In this document: positions 42,101-50,926 of the stretch, in pieces
Layout of the letters: each line of letters opens with the position of its first letter
Numbering within the stretch: position 1 is the stretch's first letter
From: an uncultured Clostridia bacterium
GTDB lineage: Bacteria > Bacillota > Clostridia > Lachnospirales > Anaerotignaceae
NCBI GenBank assembly: GCA_910586765.1
Contig: CAJUJJ010000018.1
Span: 1-61,739, forward strand
DNA: 61,739 bases
Direction of reading: 5' to 3'
Position numbers and translations under genes: made by a program
Notes under the pieces: model-generated
What the model was told of the DNA's origin: nothing
The model's input: the letters and a program-made list of their open reading frames with translations, nothing else
Databases searched by the model: none

Positions 42101-43043
42101 AACACACTTGAGCCTTGCAGCGAAAGCGTTAGGCTGGAAAGTAGCAACGCCAGTATTTGATGGTGCTGATGAAGTAAGCATTATGGATACATTGGAAATG
42201 GCAAATGATTATGTAAATACAAGCTGGGAAGAATTTTCTGAAAAATGGAAAGACTTGTTACAGGGGGATATTTATGATGAACTTTATGAAAATAGAGACC
42301 ATAGAGAAGAATGGAAAGGCGTAAAACTTAGCAGAGATGGTAAAGTAGAACTTCGAGATGGTAGAACAGGAGAACTATTTGATAACAGGGTTACAATAGG
42401 ATTTATGCACTATTTGAAGTTGCATCACTTGGTAGACGATAAAATTCACGCACGTTCCACAGGTCCTTATTCTCTCGTAACACAGCAACCATTAGGAGGA
42501 AAAGCACAGTTTGGTGGTCAGAGATTTGGAGAAATGGAAGTTTGGGCATTAGAGGCTTATGGTGCAGCATATACTTTGCAAGAAATATTGACAGTAAAAT
42601 CTGATGATATTGTAGGACGTGTAAAGACATATGAAGCGATTGTAAAAGGAGAAAATATACCAGAACCTGGTGTGCCAGAATCTTTCAAAGTGCTTTTAAA
42701 AGAATTGCAGTCATTGGCTTTAGATATTAGAGTGCTGAGAGAAGACCAAACAGAAGTAGAAATCAAAGAATCTATTGATGATGTAGATGATTTGAATGTA
42801 AATATAGATGGATATGAAAGAGATGATGACGACAGCAAAAATTCTTATATGAGACAACCAAATACAGATATGACAGAAGAAGAAAATTTGATTGATTTTC
42901 TTTTTGATGATGATGACGATGAAAGTGCAGAAACAGATGACGACGATTTATTAGCTGATTATATGGACGATGATTTAATAGACGATGTAGAGTTAGATGA
43001 TGATTTAGACGACATGGATTTAGTTGAGGAAGACGAGGAATAA
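39114..43043 (+). CDS. rpoB: DNA-directed RNA polymerase subunit beta
   Basis: A 1309-residue beta subunit. Standard landmarks are present: the rifampicin region (Phe-Phe-Gly-Ser-Ser-Gln-Leu-Ser-Gln-Phe-Met-Asp-Gln and Lys-Arg-Arg-Leu-Ser-Ala-Leu-Gly-Pro-Gly-Gly), Gly-Asp-Lys-Met-Ala-Gly-Arg-His-Gly-Asn-Lys-Gly and a C-terminal clamp region. An Asp/Glu-rich tail of about 70 residues (around 1240-1309) follows the usual end. GAGAGGTGAC precedes ATG 39114. Co-transcribed with rpoC, 19 nt downstream. Unusually, it is separated from rplL by 11 kb. Confidence 0.98.
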   Translation: MEKNRIHALPLGDSVRMSYSRINEVLEMPNLIEVQKDSYDWFLKEGLKEVFEDISPIMDFSGNLELKLTDFTLDSEPKYSIEECKERDATYAAALKVKARLYNKELDEIKEQEIFMGDFPLMTETGTFIINGAERVIVSQLVRSPGIYYASDFDKLGKKLLSATVIPNRGAWLEYETDSNDVFYVRVDRTRKVPVTVLIRALGIGSDAEILELFGEEPKILATIEKDVSKSYEEGLVELYKKLRPGEPPTVESSETLLRGMFFDAKRYDLAKVGRYKFNKKLALRNRIKGAKLAENVVDTMTGEVVAEAGMKLTLELCDEIQNTGVPFIYIEPEEQEDRKVKILTNQVVDIDNYIAEFDLTASELGIKEKVYYPVLMKILESYDTAEEIKAAIKENIHELLPKHITLEDIMASINYVMQLDYGYGNVDDIDHLGNRRIRSVGELLQNQFRIGLSRMERVVRERMTTQDIAVVTPQALINVRPVTAAIKEFFGSSQLSQFMDQNNPLSELTHKRRLSALGPGGLSRERAGFEVRDVHHSHYGRMCPIETPEGPNIGLINSLATFARINEYGFIEAPYRKVDQTGEEPRVTDEFVYVTADEEENYNVAQANEPLDEQGHFVHRKVSGRHREEIIEVDRKEIHLMDVSPKQMVSVATALIPFLENDDANRALMGSNMQRQAVPLLVTDSPIVGTGMEYKTAKDSGICVIAKHSGVAEKVAANEIIVKTDEGKRDTYRLIKYQRSNQSTCLNQRPIINQGDRVREGQIIADGASTSNGELALGKNPLIGFMTWEGYNYEDAVLLSEKLVQEDVYTSVHVNEFESEARDTKLGPEEITRDIPNVGEDALRDLDARGIVRIGAEVRPNDILVGKVTPKGETELTAEERLLRAIFGEKAREVRDTSLRVPHGETGIIVDVKIFTRENGDDIGPGVNQLVRVYIAQKRKISVGDKMAGRHGNKGVVSRVLPVEDMPFLPNGRPLDIVLNPLGIPSRMNIGQVLETHLSLAAKALGWKVATPVFDGADEVSIMDTLEMANDYVNTSWEEFSEKWKDLLQGDIYDELYENRDHREEWKGVKLSRDGKVELRDGRTGELFDNRVTIGFMHYLKLHHLVDDKIHARSTGPYSLVTQQPLGGKAQFGGQRFGEMEVWALEAYGAAYTLQEILTVKSDDIVGRVKTYEAIVKGENIPEPGVPESFKVLLKELQSLALDIRVLREDQTEVEIKESIDDVDDLNVNIDGYERDDDDSKNSYMRQPNTDMTEEENLIDFLFDDDDDESAETDDDDLLADYMDDDLIDDVELDDDLDDMDLVEEDEE

Positions 43044-43062
43044 GAAAGGAGCATGATAGTTC

Positions 43063-46000
43063 ATGACAGCACAAAATGCGGAACAAGGTATCGTTTTTGA
43101 TTCTATCAAAATCGGTTTAGCATCTCCTGAAAAAATACACGAATGGTCAAGAGGGGAAGTCAAAAAACCAGAAACCATTAATTATAGAACATTAAAACCA
43201 GAAAGAGATGGTCTTTTTTGTGAAAGAATATTTGGACCAACAAAAGACTGGGAATGTCATTGTGGAAAATATAAGAGAATAAGATATAAAGGCGTAGTGT
43301 GTGACAGATGTGGTGTAGAAGTCACAAAGGCGAAAGTAAGAAGGGAAAGAATGGGGCATATTGAACTGGCTGCCCCAGTATCCCATATATGGTATTTTAA
43401 AGGAATACCTTCTCGTATGGGACTGATACTTTCTATGTCACCAAGAGCTTTGGAAAAGGTATTGTATTTTGCATCTTATGTAGTATTAGACCCAGGAGAT
43501 ACAGAATTACAATATAAACAGCTTTTGACAGAAAAAGACTTTAGAGAAGCATATGACAGATATGGCAATGCTTTTAAGGCAGCAATGGGAGCAGAAGCAA
43601 TTAAACAGCTTCTTATGGACATTGACCTAGAAAAAGATGCAGAAGAATTGAAAAAGCAGCTTGTAGATACTACAGGACAAAAAAGAATTAGAATTATAAA
43701 AAGATTGGAAGTGCTGGAGTCTTTTAGACTTTCTAATAATAAACCAGAGTGGATGATATTAGATGCTATTCCTGTTATTCCTCCAGAAATTAGACCTATG
43801 GTGCAGTTAGACGGTGGTCGTTTTGCAACAAGCGACTTGAATGACCTTTACAGAAGGGTAATCAATAGAAATAATCGTTTAAAAAGACTGCTTGATTTAG
43901 GTGCACCAGATATTATAGTAAGAAATGAAAAAAGAATGTTGCAGGAAGCAGTAGATGCTTTGATAGATAATGGAAGACGAGGCAGACCAGTTACAGGTCC
44001 CGGAAATAGACCATTAAAATCTCTTTCTGATATGCTCAAAGGAAAACAAGGGCGTTTCCGTCAGAATTTGTTGGGAAAACGTGTTGACTATTCTGGACGT
44101 TCTGTTATTGTAGTAGGCCCTGAATTAAAAATATATCAGTGTGGTTTACCAAAAGAAATGGCGATTGAATTATTTAAGCCATTTGTTATGAAAAAGTTAG
44201 TAGAAGATGGATTAGCACATAATATCAAATCTGCTAAAAGAATGGTAGAACGTATGCAAACAGAGGTTTGGGATATACTGGAAGATGTCATAAAAGAACA
44301 CCCTGTTATGCTCAATAGAGCTCCAACACTTCATAGATTGGGTATACAAGCATTTGAACCTGTATTAGTAGAAGGTAGGGCAATTAAATTGCACCCATTG
44401 GTATGTACAGCATACAATGCAGACTTTGATGGTGACCAAATGGCTGTACACGTACCTCTTTCTGTAGAAGCACAAGCAGAATGTCGCTTTTTGCTACTTT
44501 CTCCTAATAACTTGCTCAAACCATCTGATGGTGGCCCTGTTACAGTACCTTCTCAAGATATGATATTAGGTATGTATTATTTGACATTAGAAAAAGATGG
44601 AGAAAAGGGTGAAGGAAAAGCGTTTAAAGATGAAAAAGAAGCTATACTTGCCTATGACAATCACGTCATAACACTTCATGCAAAAATTAAAGTAAGAAGA
44701 ACATTGGAATTTAATGGCGTAGAAGAGTCAAGAATGGTAGATACAACAGTAGGACGTATTATATTTAATGAAGCAATTCCTCAAAATTTGGGCTATGTAG
44801 ATAGAACAAATGAAGAAGAAAAATTTCAGTATGAAATTCACTCTTTGGTAAAAAAGAAAGATATTGGTAAAATAATCAATAGATGTATTAGTCGCTGTGG
44901 TTCTACACAAACAGCCATTGTGTTAGACCAAATAAAGGCGTTAGGTTATAAATTTTCAACAAGAGCAGCATTAACTGTTTCTGTATCAGATATGGTAATA
45001 CCAGAAAAGAAAAAGAGCTATTTAGAAGAAGCAGAAGGTCAAGTGGAAGATATTACAAAGAAGTTCAGACGTGGCTTGATGACAGATGAAGAAAGACATA
45101 ACAAAGTTATAGAAGCATGGAATATTGCCAATGATAAAATAACAGATGCCTTGCTTGCAGGATTAGGAAAATATAATAATATATTTATGATGGCAGACTC
45201 TGGAGCCCGTGGTTCTAATAGCCAGATTAAACAGCTTGCAGGCATGAGGGGACTTATGGCAAATCCATCAGGTGGTATTATAGAATTGCCTATTAAGTCA
45301 AATTTCCGTGAAGGACTTTCTGTTTTGGAATACTTTATTTCTGCACATGGTGCAAGAAAAGGTTTGACAGATACAGCATTGAGAACAGCAGACTCTGGAT
45401 ATTTGACAAGAAGGTTGGTTGATGTTTCACAGGATATTATTATAAGAGAATGGCAGTGCTGTGAAGACCAAGGAGAAAACACACCAGGATTGTGGGTATC
45501 TGCATTTATGGACGGCAATGAAGTCATTGAAAGTTTGCAAGATAGAATTAGAGGACGTTGGTCTATATTAGATATTGTACACCCAGAAACAGGAGAGATA
45601 TTAGTACCAAAAGATACTATGGTAACACCTGACCAAGCGGAAAGAGTAGAAAAAGCAGGTGTCAAAAAAGTTCTGATTAGAACTGTATTGACTTGTCGTT
45701 CTGAAATAGGAATTTGTTCAAAATGCTATGGTGCAAATATGGCAAGTGGTCGTTTTGTAAGAATAGGCGAGTCTGTTGGTATTATAGCAGCACAGTCTAT
45801 AGGAGAGCCTGGTACACAGTTGACAATGAGAACATTCCATACAGGCGGTATTGCAGGAGATGACATTACACAAGGTCTTCCACGTGTTGAGGAACTTTTT
45901 GAAGCAAGAAAGCCAAAAGGACTTGCAATTATTGCAGAATTTGGTGGAAAAGTTACTATTAGCGATACAAAGAAGAAAAGAGAAGTCATTATTACAGATG

Positions 46001-46641
46001 TGGATACAGGAGAAACAAAAGATTATTTGATACCATATGGTTCACGTATTAAGGTATATGATGGGGATATTATAGAAGCTGGTGACGAAATTACAGAAGG
46101 TAGTGTAAACCCTCACGATATTTTAAAAATCAAAGGTATTAGAGGCGTACAAGACTATATGATACAAGAAGTGCAAAGAGTGTATCGTCTGCAAGGTGTT
46201 GAAATCAATGATAAGCATATTGAGGTTATTGTAAGGCAAATGCTCAAACGTGTAAAAATAGAAGAAAATGGCGATACAGAATTTTTGCCAGGAAGTCTTG
46301 TAGATTGGCTTGCTTTTGAAAATAGAAATGCACAAATGGAAGAAGAAGGAAAAGAGCCAGCAAAAGGATATAGGGTACTTTTGGGAATTACAAAAGCGTC
46401 ACTTGCAACAGATTCTTTCTTATCTGCGGCATCTTTCCAAGAGACTACAAGAGTGTTAACAGAAGCAGCGATAAAAGGAAAAATTGACCCATTGATTGGA
46501 TTAAAAGAGAATGTAATCATAGGTAAATTGATACCAGCGGGTACTGGTATGCAAAGATACCGTAATATTGATATTGAAATAGAAAAAGAAGAAGAAGAGG
46601 AAGAAGAAGATATGTATTATTACGGTGGATATGATATATAA
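43063..46641 (+). CDS. rpoC: DNA-directed RNA polymerase subunit beta'
   Basis: A 1192-residue beta' subunit. It has an N-terminal zinc finger (Cys-His-Cys-Gly-Lys ... Cys-Asp-Arg-Cys-Gly-Val), the catalytic Asn-Ala-Asp-Phe-Asp-Gly-Asp-Gln-Met with three Mg-binding Asp, a trigger loop (Met-Arg-Thr-Phe-His-Thr-Gly-Gly), and the second zinc site Cys-Arg-Ser ... Cys-Ser-Lys-Cys-Tyr-Gly. The C-terminus ends in a Glu run and Tyr-Tyr-Tyr-Gly-Gly-Tyr. AAAGGAGC precedes ATG 43063. Its terminator at 46658 cuts it off from rpsL. Confidence 0.98.
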   Translation: MTAQNAEQGIVFDSIKIGLASPEKIHEWSRGEVKKPETINYRTLKPERDGLFCERIFGPTKDWECHCGKYKRIRYKGVVCDRCGVEVTKAKVRRERMGHIELAAPVSHIWYFKGIPSRMGLILSMSPRALEKVLYFASYVVLDPGDTELQYKQLLTEKDFREAYDRYGNAFKAAMGAEAIKQLLMDIDLEKDAEELKKQLVDTTGQKRIRIIKRLEVLESFRLSNNKPEWMILDAIPVIPPEIRPMVQLDGGRFATSDLNDLYRRVINRNNRLKRLLDLGAPDIIVRNEKRMLQEAVDALIDNGRRGRPVTGPGNRPLKSLSDMLKGKQGRFRQNLLGKRVDYSGRSVIVVGPELKIYQCGLPKEMAIELFKPFVMKKLVEDGLAHNIKSAKRMVERMQTEVWDILEDVIKEHPVMLNRAPTLHRLGIQAFEPVLVEGRAIKLHPLVCTAYNADFDGDQMAVHVPLSVEAQAECRFLLLSPNNLLKPSDGGPVTVPSQDMILGMYYLTLEKDGEKGEGKAFKDEKEAILAYDNHVITLHAKIKVRRTLEFNGVEESRMVDTTVGRIIFNEAIPQNLGYVDRTNEEEKFQYEIHSLVKKKDIGKIINRCISRCGSTQTAIVLDQIKALGYKFSTRAALTVSVSDMVIPEKKKSYLEEAEGQVEDITKKFRRGLMTDEERHNKVIEAWNIANDKITDALLAGLGKYNNIFMMADSGARGSNSQIKQLAGMRGLMANPSGGIIELPIKSNFREGLSVLEYFISAHGARKGLTDTALRTADSGYLTRRLVDVSQDIIIREWQCCEDQGENTPGLWVSAFMDGNEVIESLQDRIRGRWSILDIVHPETGEILVPKDTMVTPDQAERVEKAGVKKVLIRTVLTCRSEIGICSKCYGANMASGRFVRIGESVGIIAAQSIGEPGTQLTMRTFHTGGIAGDDITQGLPRVEELFEARKPKGLAIIAEFGGKVTISDTKKKREVIITDVDTGETKDYLIPYGSRIKVYDGDIIEAGDEITEGSVNPHDILKIKGIRGVQDYMIQEVQRVYRLQGVEINDKHIEVIVRQMLKRVKIEENGDTEFLPGSLVDWLAFENRNAQMEEEGKEPAKGYRVLLGITKASLATDSFLSAASFQETTRVLTEAAIKGKIDPLIGLKENVIIGKLIPAGTGMQRYRNIDIEIEKEEEEEEEDMYYYGGYDI

Positions 46642-46657
46642 TTGTTGAAGTAAGAAA

Positions 46658-46692
46658 ACAGAGGTACTTTTTAGGTATCTCTGTTTTTTTGT
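46658..46692 (+). terminator. Intrinsic terminator of rpoBC
   Basis: Stem aacagaggtac / ggtatctctgtt and a T7 run. Confidence 0.8.
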
Positions 46693-46694
46693 GC

Positions 46695-47054
46695 TTATTT
46701 AGATTTTGATAGTAGTTGAGATAGTAATTCATAGACGTATTGTACTTGTTTGAAATCAACATTTTGTAGAAGTGCTATGATGTCAGAAAAATCATCAGTA
46801 TTTTTTGGGGGACTGTATTCTGTTTCATTGTCATTTTGTTGTCCATAAACTAAATAATCAAGGGATACTTCTAAAATTTGGGAAATATCGATTAATCTTT
46901 CTAATGTTGGAGTAACAATAGAATTTTCAATTTTAGAGTAATTGCTGTAAGAAATATTCAATAATTCTGCCATTTTTTCTTGACTATATCCTTTTTCTTT
47001 TCGCTTTTGTTTAATTCTATCTATCATACTATTATGTAAATAAGATTTCTTCAA
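46695..47054 (-). CDS. XRE-family HTH transcriptional regulator, 119 aa
   Basis: An HTH_3 domain (residues about 12-68: Gln-Lys-Arg-Lys-Glu-Lys-Gly-Tyr-Ser-Gln-Glu-Lys-Met-Ala-Glu-Leu-Leu, then Tyr-Ser-Lys-Ile-Glu-Asn) followed by a helical C-terminal segment that could dimerise. I place the start at TTG 47054, which has AGAGGTG 6 nt upstream; ATG 47027 is internal. It lies on the opposite strand between rpoC and rpsL, an unusual position, and is divergent from the following small gene. Confidence 0.8.
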   Translation of the reverse strand: MKKSYLHNSMIDRIKQKRKEKGYSQEKMAELLNISYSNYSKIENSIVTPTLERLIDISQILEVSLDYLVYGQQNDNETEYSPPKNTDDFSDIIALLQNVDFKQVQYVYELLSQLLSKSK

Positions 47055-47198
47055 TATTTTCACCTCTAACATTATAATAATTGAATTAAAAGAAACAACA
47101 ATTCATTTATAATGATTGCATTTATATTGTGTATTTTAATTTTTTATGTTATATTTATGTTAAAACAACAAATAAAACAAGAAAGGTTATGATTTATT

Positions 47199-47420
47199 GT
47201 GAATAAAAAAAACAAAAATTTTGATAGAATTTGCAAAGCAATCGCATTAAAAAATGGTATTTCTGTAGAGGAAGTAAAAAAGGAAATGCAGTCAGCAATC
47301 AACTATGCTTTTGAAAATGCTACACAAGAACAAAAATTATTTCAAAGTAACATTACGAAAAAAGGAGAAATACCAACTCCTGAAGAAGTGTTAAATTTTG
47401 TTTGCAAAAATATAAAATAA
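47199..47420 (+). CDS. Small helical protein, 73 aa (Spo0A-C-like)
   Basis: Short protein with Lys-Ala-Ile-Ala-Leu-Lys-Asn-Gly-Ile-Ser-Val-Glu-Glu-Val-Lys-Lys-Glu-Met-Gln near the start and a Pro-Thr-Pro-Glu-Glu-Val-Leu-Asn-Phe tail. It resembles small clostridial proteins that are often annotated, on weak similarity, with the Spo0A C-terminal HTH. Function unknown. GTG 47199 with a modest AAAGG ribosome site. Divergent from the HTH gene and inside the split rpoC-rpsL interval. Confidence 0.65.
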   Translation: MNKKNKNFDRICKAIALKNGISVEEVKKEMQSAINYAFENATQEQKLFQSNITKKGEIPTPEEVLNFVCKNIK

Positions 47421-47462
47421 TATTTTCGCTTTGAAAAATTGGGAAAAATTAAAATAAAGTTA

Positions 47463-47491
47463 TTGACTTTTGCAATATGAAATGATAAAAT
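47463..47491 (+). promoter_or_regulatory. Sigma-A promoter of rpsL-rpsG-fusA
   Basis: TTGACT (47463-47468), 17-nt spacer, TAAAAT (47486-47491), about 105 nt before rpsL. Confidence 0.75.
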
Positions 47492-47596
47492 ATTGCAGTG
47501 TCTTGAAAATAAGGCTTTTTTTCATGCTTGTTTTTCTATGACAAAAGATATTAATGCAATGGCAGAACGTATTTATTTTGTAAGGAGGTGCAATAA

Positions 47597-48016
47597 ATGC
47601 CAACATTTAATCAGTTAGTAAGAAAAGGTAGACAGACAGTAGAAAAGAAATCTACTGCTCCAGCTTTGCAAAAAGGTTTGAACTCTTTAAAGAAGAAAAC
47701 AACAGATATTTCTTCTCCTCAAAGACGTGGTGTTTGTACAGCAGTAAAAACTTCTACACCTAAGAAACCTAACTCAGCACTTAGAAAAATTGCCAGAGTT
47801 CGTCTTTCTAATGGTATTGAAGTAACAGCTTATATTCCAGGTGAAGGTCATAACCTTCAGGAGCATAGCGTTGTTTTGATAAGAGGCGGAAGGGTAAAAG
47901 ACTTACCTGGTGTGCGTTATCATATTGTTAGAGGAACATTGGATACAGCAGGCGTTGCAAATAGAATGCAGGCTCGTTCTAAATATGGTGCAAAACGTCC
48001 AAAAGCCAAAAAGTAA
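47597..48016 (+). CDS. rpsL: 30S ribosomal protein S12
   Basis: A 139-residue S12. It has Thr-Pro-Lys-Lys-Pro-Asn-Ser-Ala-Leu-Arg-Lys (streptomycin-response loop, wild-type Lys) and Ile-Pro-Gly-Glu-Gly-His-Asn-Leu-Gln-Glu-His-Ser, whose Asp/His region helps decoding. AAGGAGGTG precedes ATG 47597. First gene of the rpsL-rpsG-fusA-tuf string, with its own promoter. Confidence 0.98.
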   Translation: MPTFNQLVRKGRQTVEKKSTAPALQKGLNSLKKKTTDISSPQRRGVCTAVKTSTPKKPNSALRKIARVRLSNGIEVTAYIPGEGHNLQEHSVVLIRGGRVKDLPGVRYHIVRGTLDTAGVANRMQARSKYGAKRPKAKK

Positions 48017-48172
48017 AATTATAAATCGTATCAAAAGGAAATGCCTTATACAAAATCAATACCATCTGCGAATTGCTTAGAGATAAAAGATTTACGTATG
48101 AAGGCATGACAACACGAGAAAAAAGCTCGTGAAGTACCGAGAATATCATTATTCATTAAGGAGGGAAGAATC

Positions 48173-48643
48173 GTGCCAAGAAAAGGACATGTTGCAAAGA
48201 GAGAAGTTTTAGCAGACCCTTTGTATAATAGTAAGCTGGTAACAAAATTGATAAATAGTGTTATGTTAGACGGCAAAAAAGGTGTTGCTGAAAAAATTGT
48301 TTATGGTGCATTCGAGAAAGTAGCAGAAAAAACAGGAAAAGAGCCATTGGAGGCTTTTGAGGAAGCTCTCAATAATATTATGCCAGTGTTGGAAGTAAAA
48401 GCACGCCGTGTAGGTGGTGCAACTTACCAAGTACCAATGGATATTAGACCAGAGAGAAGAAGAACATTAGGGCTTCGTTGGTTAACACTTTACAGCAGAA
48501 AACGTGGAGAAAAAACAATGATTGACCGTCTTGCAGGAGAAATCATGGACGCATTAAATAATGCAGGCGGAGCTGTAAAGAAAAAAGATGAAACACATAA
48601 AATGGCAGAAGCAAATAAAGCATTCTCCCATTATAAATGGTAA
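48173..48643 (+). CDS. rpsG: 30S ribosomal protein S7
   Basis: A 156-residue S7. It starts Pro-Arg-Lys-Gly-His-Val and contains Lys-Ala-Arg-Arg-Val-Gly-Gly-Ala-Thr-Tyr-Gln-Val-Pro, the 16S rRNA-binding beta hairpin, and Arg-Lys-Arg-Gly-Glu-Lys-Thr-Met. It organises the 30S head; in other bacteria S7 represses this operon. GTG start at 48173 after AAGGAGGG. The 156-nt gap to rpsL contains no gene. Confidence 0.97.
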   Translation: MPRKGHVAKREVLADPLYNSKLVTKLINSVMLDGKKGVAEKIVYGAFEKVAEKTGKEPLEAFEEALNNIMPVLEVKARRVGGATYQVPMDIRPERRRTLGLRWLTLYSRKRGEKTMIDRLAGEIMDALNNAGGAVKKKDETHKMAEANKAFSHYKW

Positions 48644-48711
48644 GTATATAAAATTGGCAAAAAAAATTATAAAAGAGTTTACTTTTATATACGATAAAGG
48701 AGGAGTTCAGC

Positions 48712-50802
48712 GTGGCAAACAGAGCGTTTCCACTTGCTAAGACTAGAAATATCGGTATCATGGCACATATTGATGCTGGTAAAACAACTCTTACAGAGCG
48801 TATTTTGTTTTATACAGGACGTAATTATAAAATTGGCGATACCCACGAAGGTACTGCTACTATGGACTGGATGGAACAAGAACAAGAAAGAGGTATTACA
48901 ATCACATCTGCTGCAACAACTTGTCAGTGGAATGAAAATAGAGTAAATATCATTGATACACCAGGACACGTTGACTTTACAGTGGAAGTTGAGCGTTCAT
49001 TGCGTGTATTAGATGGTGCAGTGTGCGTATTCTGTGCAAAGGGTGGTGTAGAACCACAGTCTGAAACAGTATGGCGTCAAGCAGATAATTATAATGTACC
49101 AAGAATGGCATTTGTAAATAAAATGGATATTATGGGTGCAGACTTCTATAATGTACTTCAAATGATGAAGGATAGATTAGGCTGTAATCCAGTTGCGATG
49201 TTTTTACCAATAGGAGCAGAAAGCGACTTTGTGGGAGTTATTGACTTAATAAAAATGAAAGCATTTATATATGAAGATGACTTGGGCAAAGAAGTTGATG
49301 AAGAAGAAATTCCTGCTGATATGAAAGAAAAAGCAGAAGAATATCGTCAGCTTATGGTAGAAGCGATTGCAGAAACAGATGAAGAATTGATGGATAAATA
49401 TCTTGCAGAAGAAGAAATTACAGAACAAGAATTAAAAACAGCTATGAGAAAAGCTTGTATTAACTGTGAATTAATTCCTGTATTCTGTGGTTCTGCATAT
49501 AGAAATAAAGGTGTTCAAAAATTATTAGATGGTGTTATTGAATATATGCCAGCACCTACAGATATTCCAGCGATAAAAGGAATTGACCCAGATAGCGGAG
49601 AAGAAATTGAAAGACATGCTTCTGATGAAGAACCATTTTCTGCATTGGCATTTAAAATTATGAATGACCCATTTGTTGGAAAATTAGCATTCTTCCGTGT
49701 GTACTCTGGTACATTAAATTCCGGCACATATGTTTATAATTCTACAAAAGGTAAAAAAGAACGTGTTGGACGTATATTGCAGATGCACGCAAATCATAGA
49801 GAAGAAATTGATAAAGTATATTCTGGAGATATTGCAGCAGCAGTAGGTTTTAAATTAACAACAACTGGAGATACTATTTGTGATGAAGACCATGAAGTAA
49901 TATTGGAGTCAATGGTATTCCCAGAACCAGTTATCGAAGTTGCTATTGAACCAAAAACAAAAGCAGGCAGAGATAAAATGGGTATTGCTTTGGCAAAATT
50001 GGCAGAAGAAGACCCAACATTTAAAACATATACAAATCAGGATACAGGCGATACAATTATAGCAGGTATGGGTGAACTTCACTTGGAGATTATAGTTGAC
50101 CGTTTGTTGAGAGAGTTTAAAGTAGAAGCAAATGTTGGAGCACCACAGGTTTCTTATAAAGAAACATTTAGAAAAGCTGTTGACGTAGAAGGAAAATTTG
50201 TTCGTCAGTCTGGTGGTAGAGGACAGTATGGACACTGTAAAGTAAAATTCTATCCTATCGGTACAGATGCAGAACACAATTATGAATTTGTTAATAGTAC
50301 AGTTGGTGGTTCTATACCAAAAGAATATATACCAGCGATTGATAAAGGAATACAAGAAGCAATGCAGAGTGGTATATTGGGTGGATACCCAGTACTTGGT
50401 GTAAAAGCAGAAGTATATGATGGTTCTTACCATGATGTAGACTCTTCTGAAATGGCTTATCAGGTAGCAGGTTCTATGGCTTTTAAAGAAGCAATGAGAA
50501 AAGGCGATGCAGTATTGCTTGAGCCTATTATGAAAGTAACTGTTTCTGTACCAGAGGATTATATGGGCGATGTTATAGGAGATATTAACTCTCGTCGTGG
50601 TAGAATTGAAGGTATGGAAGCAAGAAGTGGTGTGCAAGTAATTCATTCTTATGTACCATTGGCTGAAATGTTTGGATATTCTACAGACCTTCGTTCAAAA
50701 TCACAAGGACGTGGAACATATGTAATGGAAGTTGACCATTATGAACCATGTCCAAAATCAGTACAAGATAAAGTTTTGGAAGGCAAAAAAGCTGATGCAT
50801 AA
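48712..50802 (+). CDS. fusA: Elongation factor G
   Basis: A 696-residue translocase GTPase. G1 Ala-His-Ile-Asp-Ala-Gly-Lys-Thr (about residues 17-24), switch I Arg-Gly-Ile-Thr-Ile, G3 Asp-Thr-Pro-Gly-His-Val-Asp, G4 Asn-Lys-Met-Asp, and domains II-V, with Gly-Gly-Arg-Gly-Gln-Tyr-Gly-His and the C-terminal Phe-Gly-Tyr-Ser-Thr-Asp-Leu-Arg. GTG start with AAGGAGGAG upstream. Between rpsG and tuf, canonical. Confidence 0.98.
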   Translation: MANRAFPLAKTRNIGIMAHIDAGKTTLTERILFYTGRNYKIGDTHEGTATMDWMEQEQERGITITSAATTCQWNENRVNIIDTPGHVDFTVEVERSLRVLDGAVCVFCAKGGVEPQSETVWRQADNYNVPRMAFVNKMDIMGADFYNVLQMMKDRLGCNPVAMFLPIGAESDFVGVIDLIKMKAFIYEDDLGKEVDEEEIPADMKEKAEEYRQLMVEAIAETDEELMDKYLAEEEITEQELKTAMRKACINCELIPVFCGSAYRNKGVQKLLDGVIEYMPAPTDIPAIKGIDPDSGEEIERHASDEEPFSALAFKIMNDPFVGKLAFFRVYSGTLNSGTYVYNSTKGKKERVGRILQMHANHREEIDKVYSGDIAAAVGFKLTTTGDTICDEDHEVILESMVFPEPVIEVAIEPKTKAGRDKMGIALAKLAEEDPTFKTYTNQDTGDTIIAGMGELHLEIIVDRLLREFKVEANVGAPQVSYKETFRKAVDVEGKFVRQSGGRGQYGHCKVKFYPIGTDAEHNYEFVNSTVGGSIPKEYIPAIDKGIQEAMQSGILGGYPVLGVKAEVYDGSYHDVDSSEMAYQVAGSMAFKEAMRKGDAVLLEPIMKVTVSVPEDYMGDVIGDINSRRGRIEGMEARSGVQVIHSYVPLAEMFGYSTDLRSKSQGRGTYVMEVDHYEPCPKSVQDKVLEGKKADA

Positions 50803-50840
50803 GTTTTTTGTATAAAGCACTATAAAAATGGAATATTTGC

Positions 50841-50869
50841 TTGCAAATAATGGCAATATTCTATATAAT
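50841..50869 (+). promoter_or_regulatory. Sigma-A promoter of tuf
   Basis: TTGCAA (50841-50846), 17-nt spacer, TATAAT (50864-50869), giving tuf a promoter in addition to read-through from fusA. Confidence 0.65.
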
Positions 50870-50926
50870 GAAAACAATACAGTAATGAATTGTACTCTTA
50901 GACAATTTAAAGGAGGATATTTAAAA

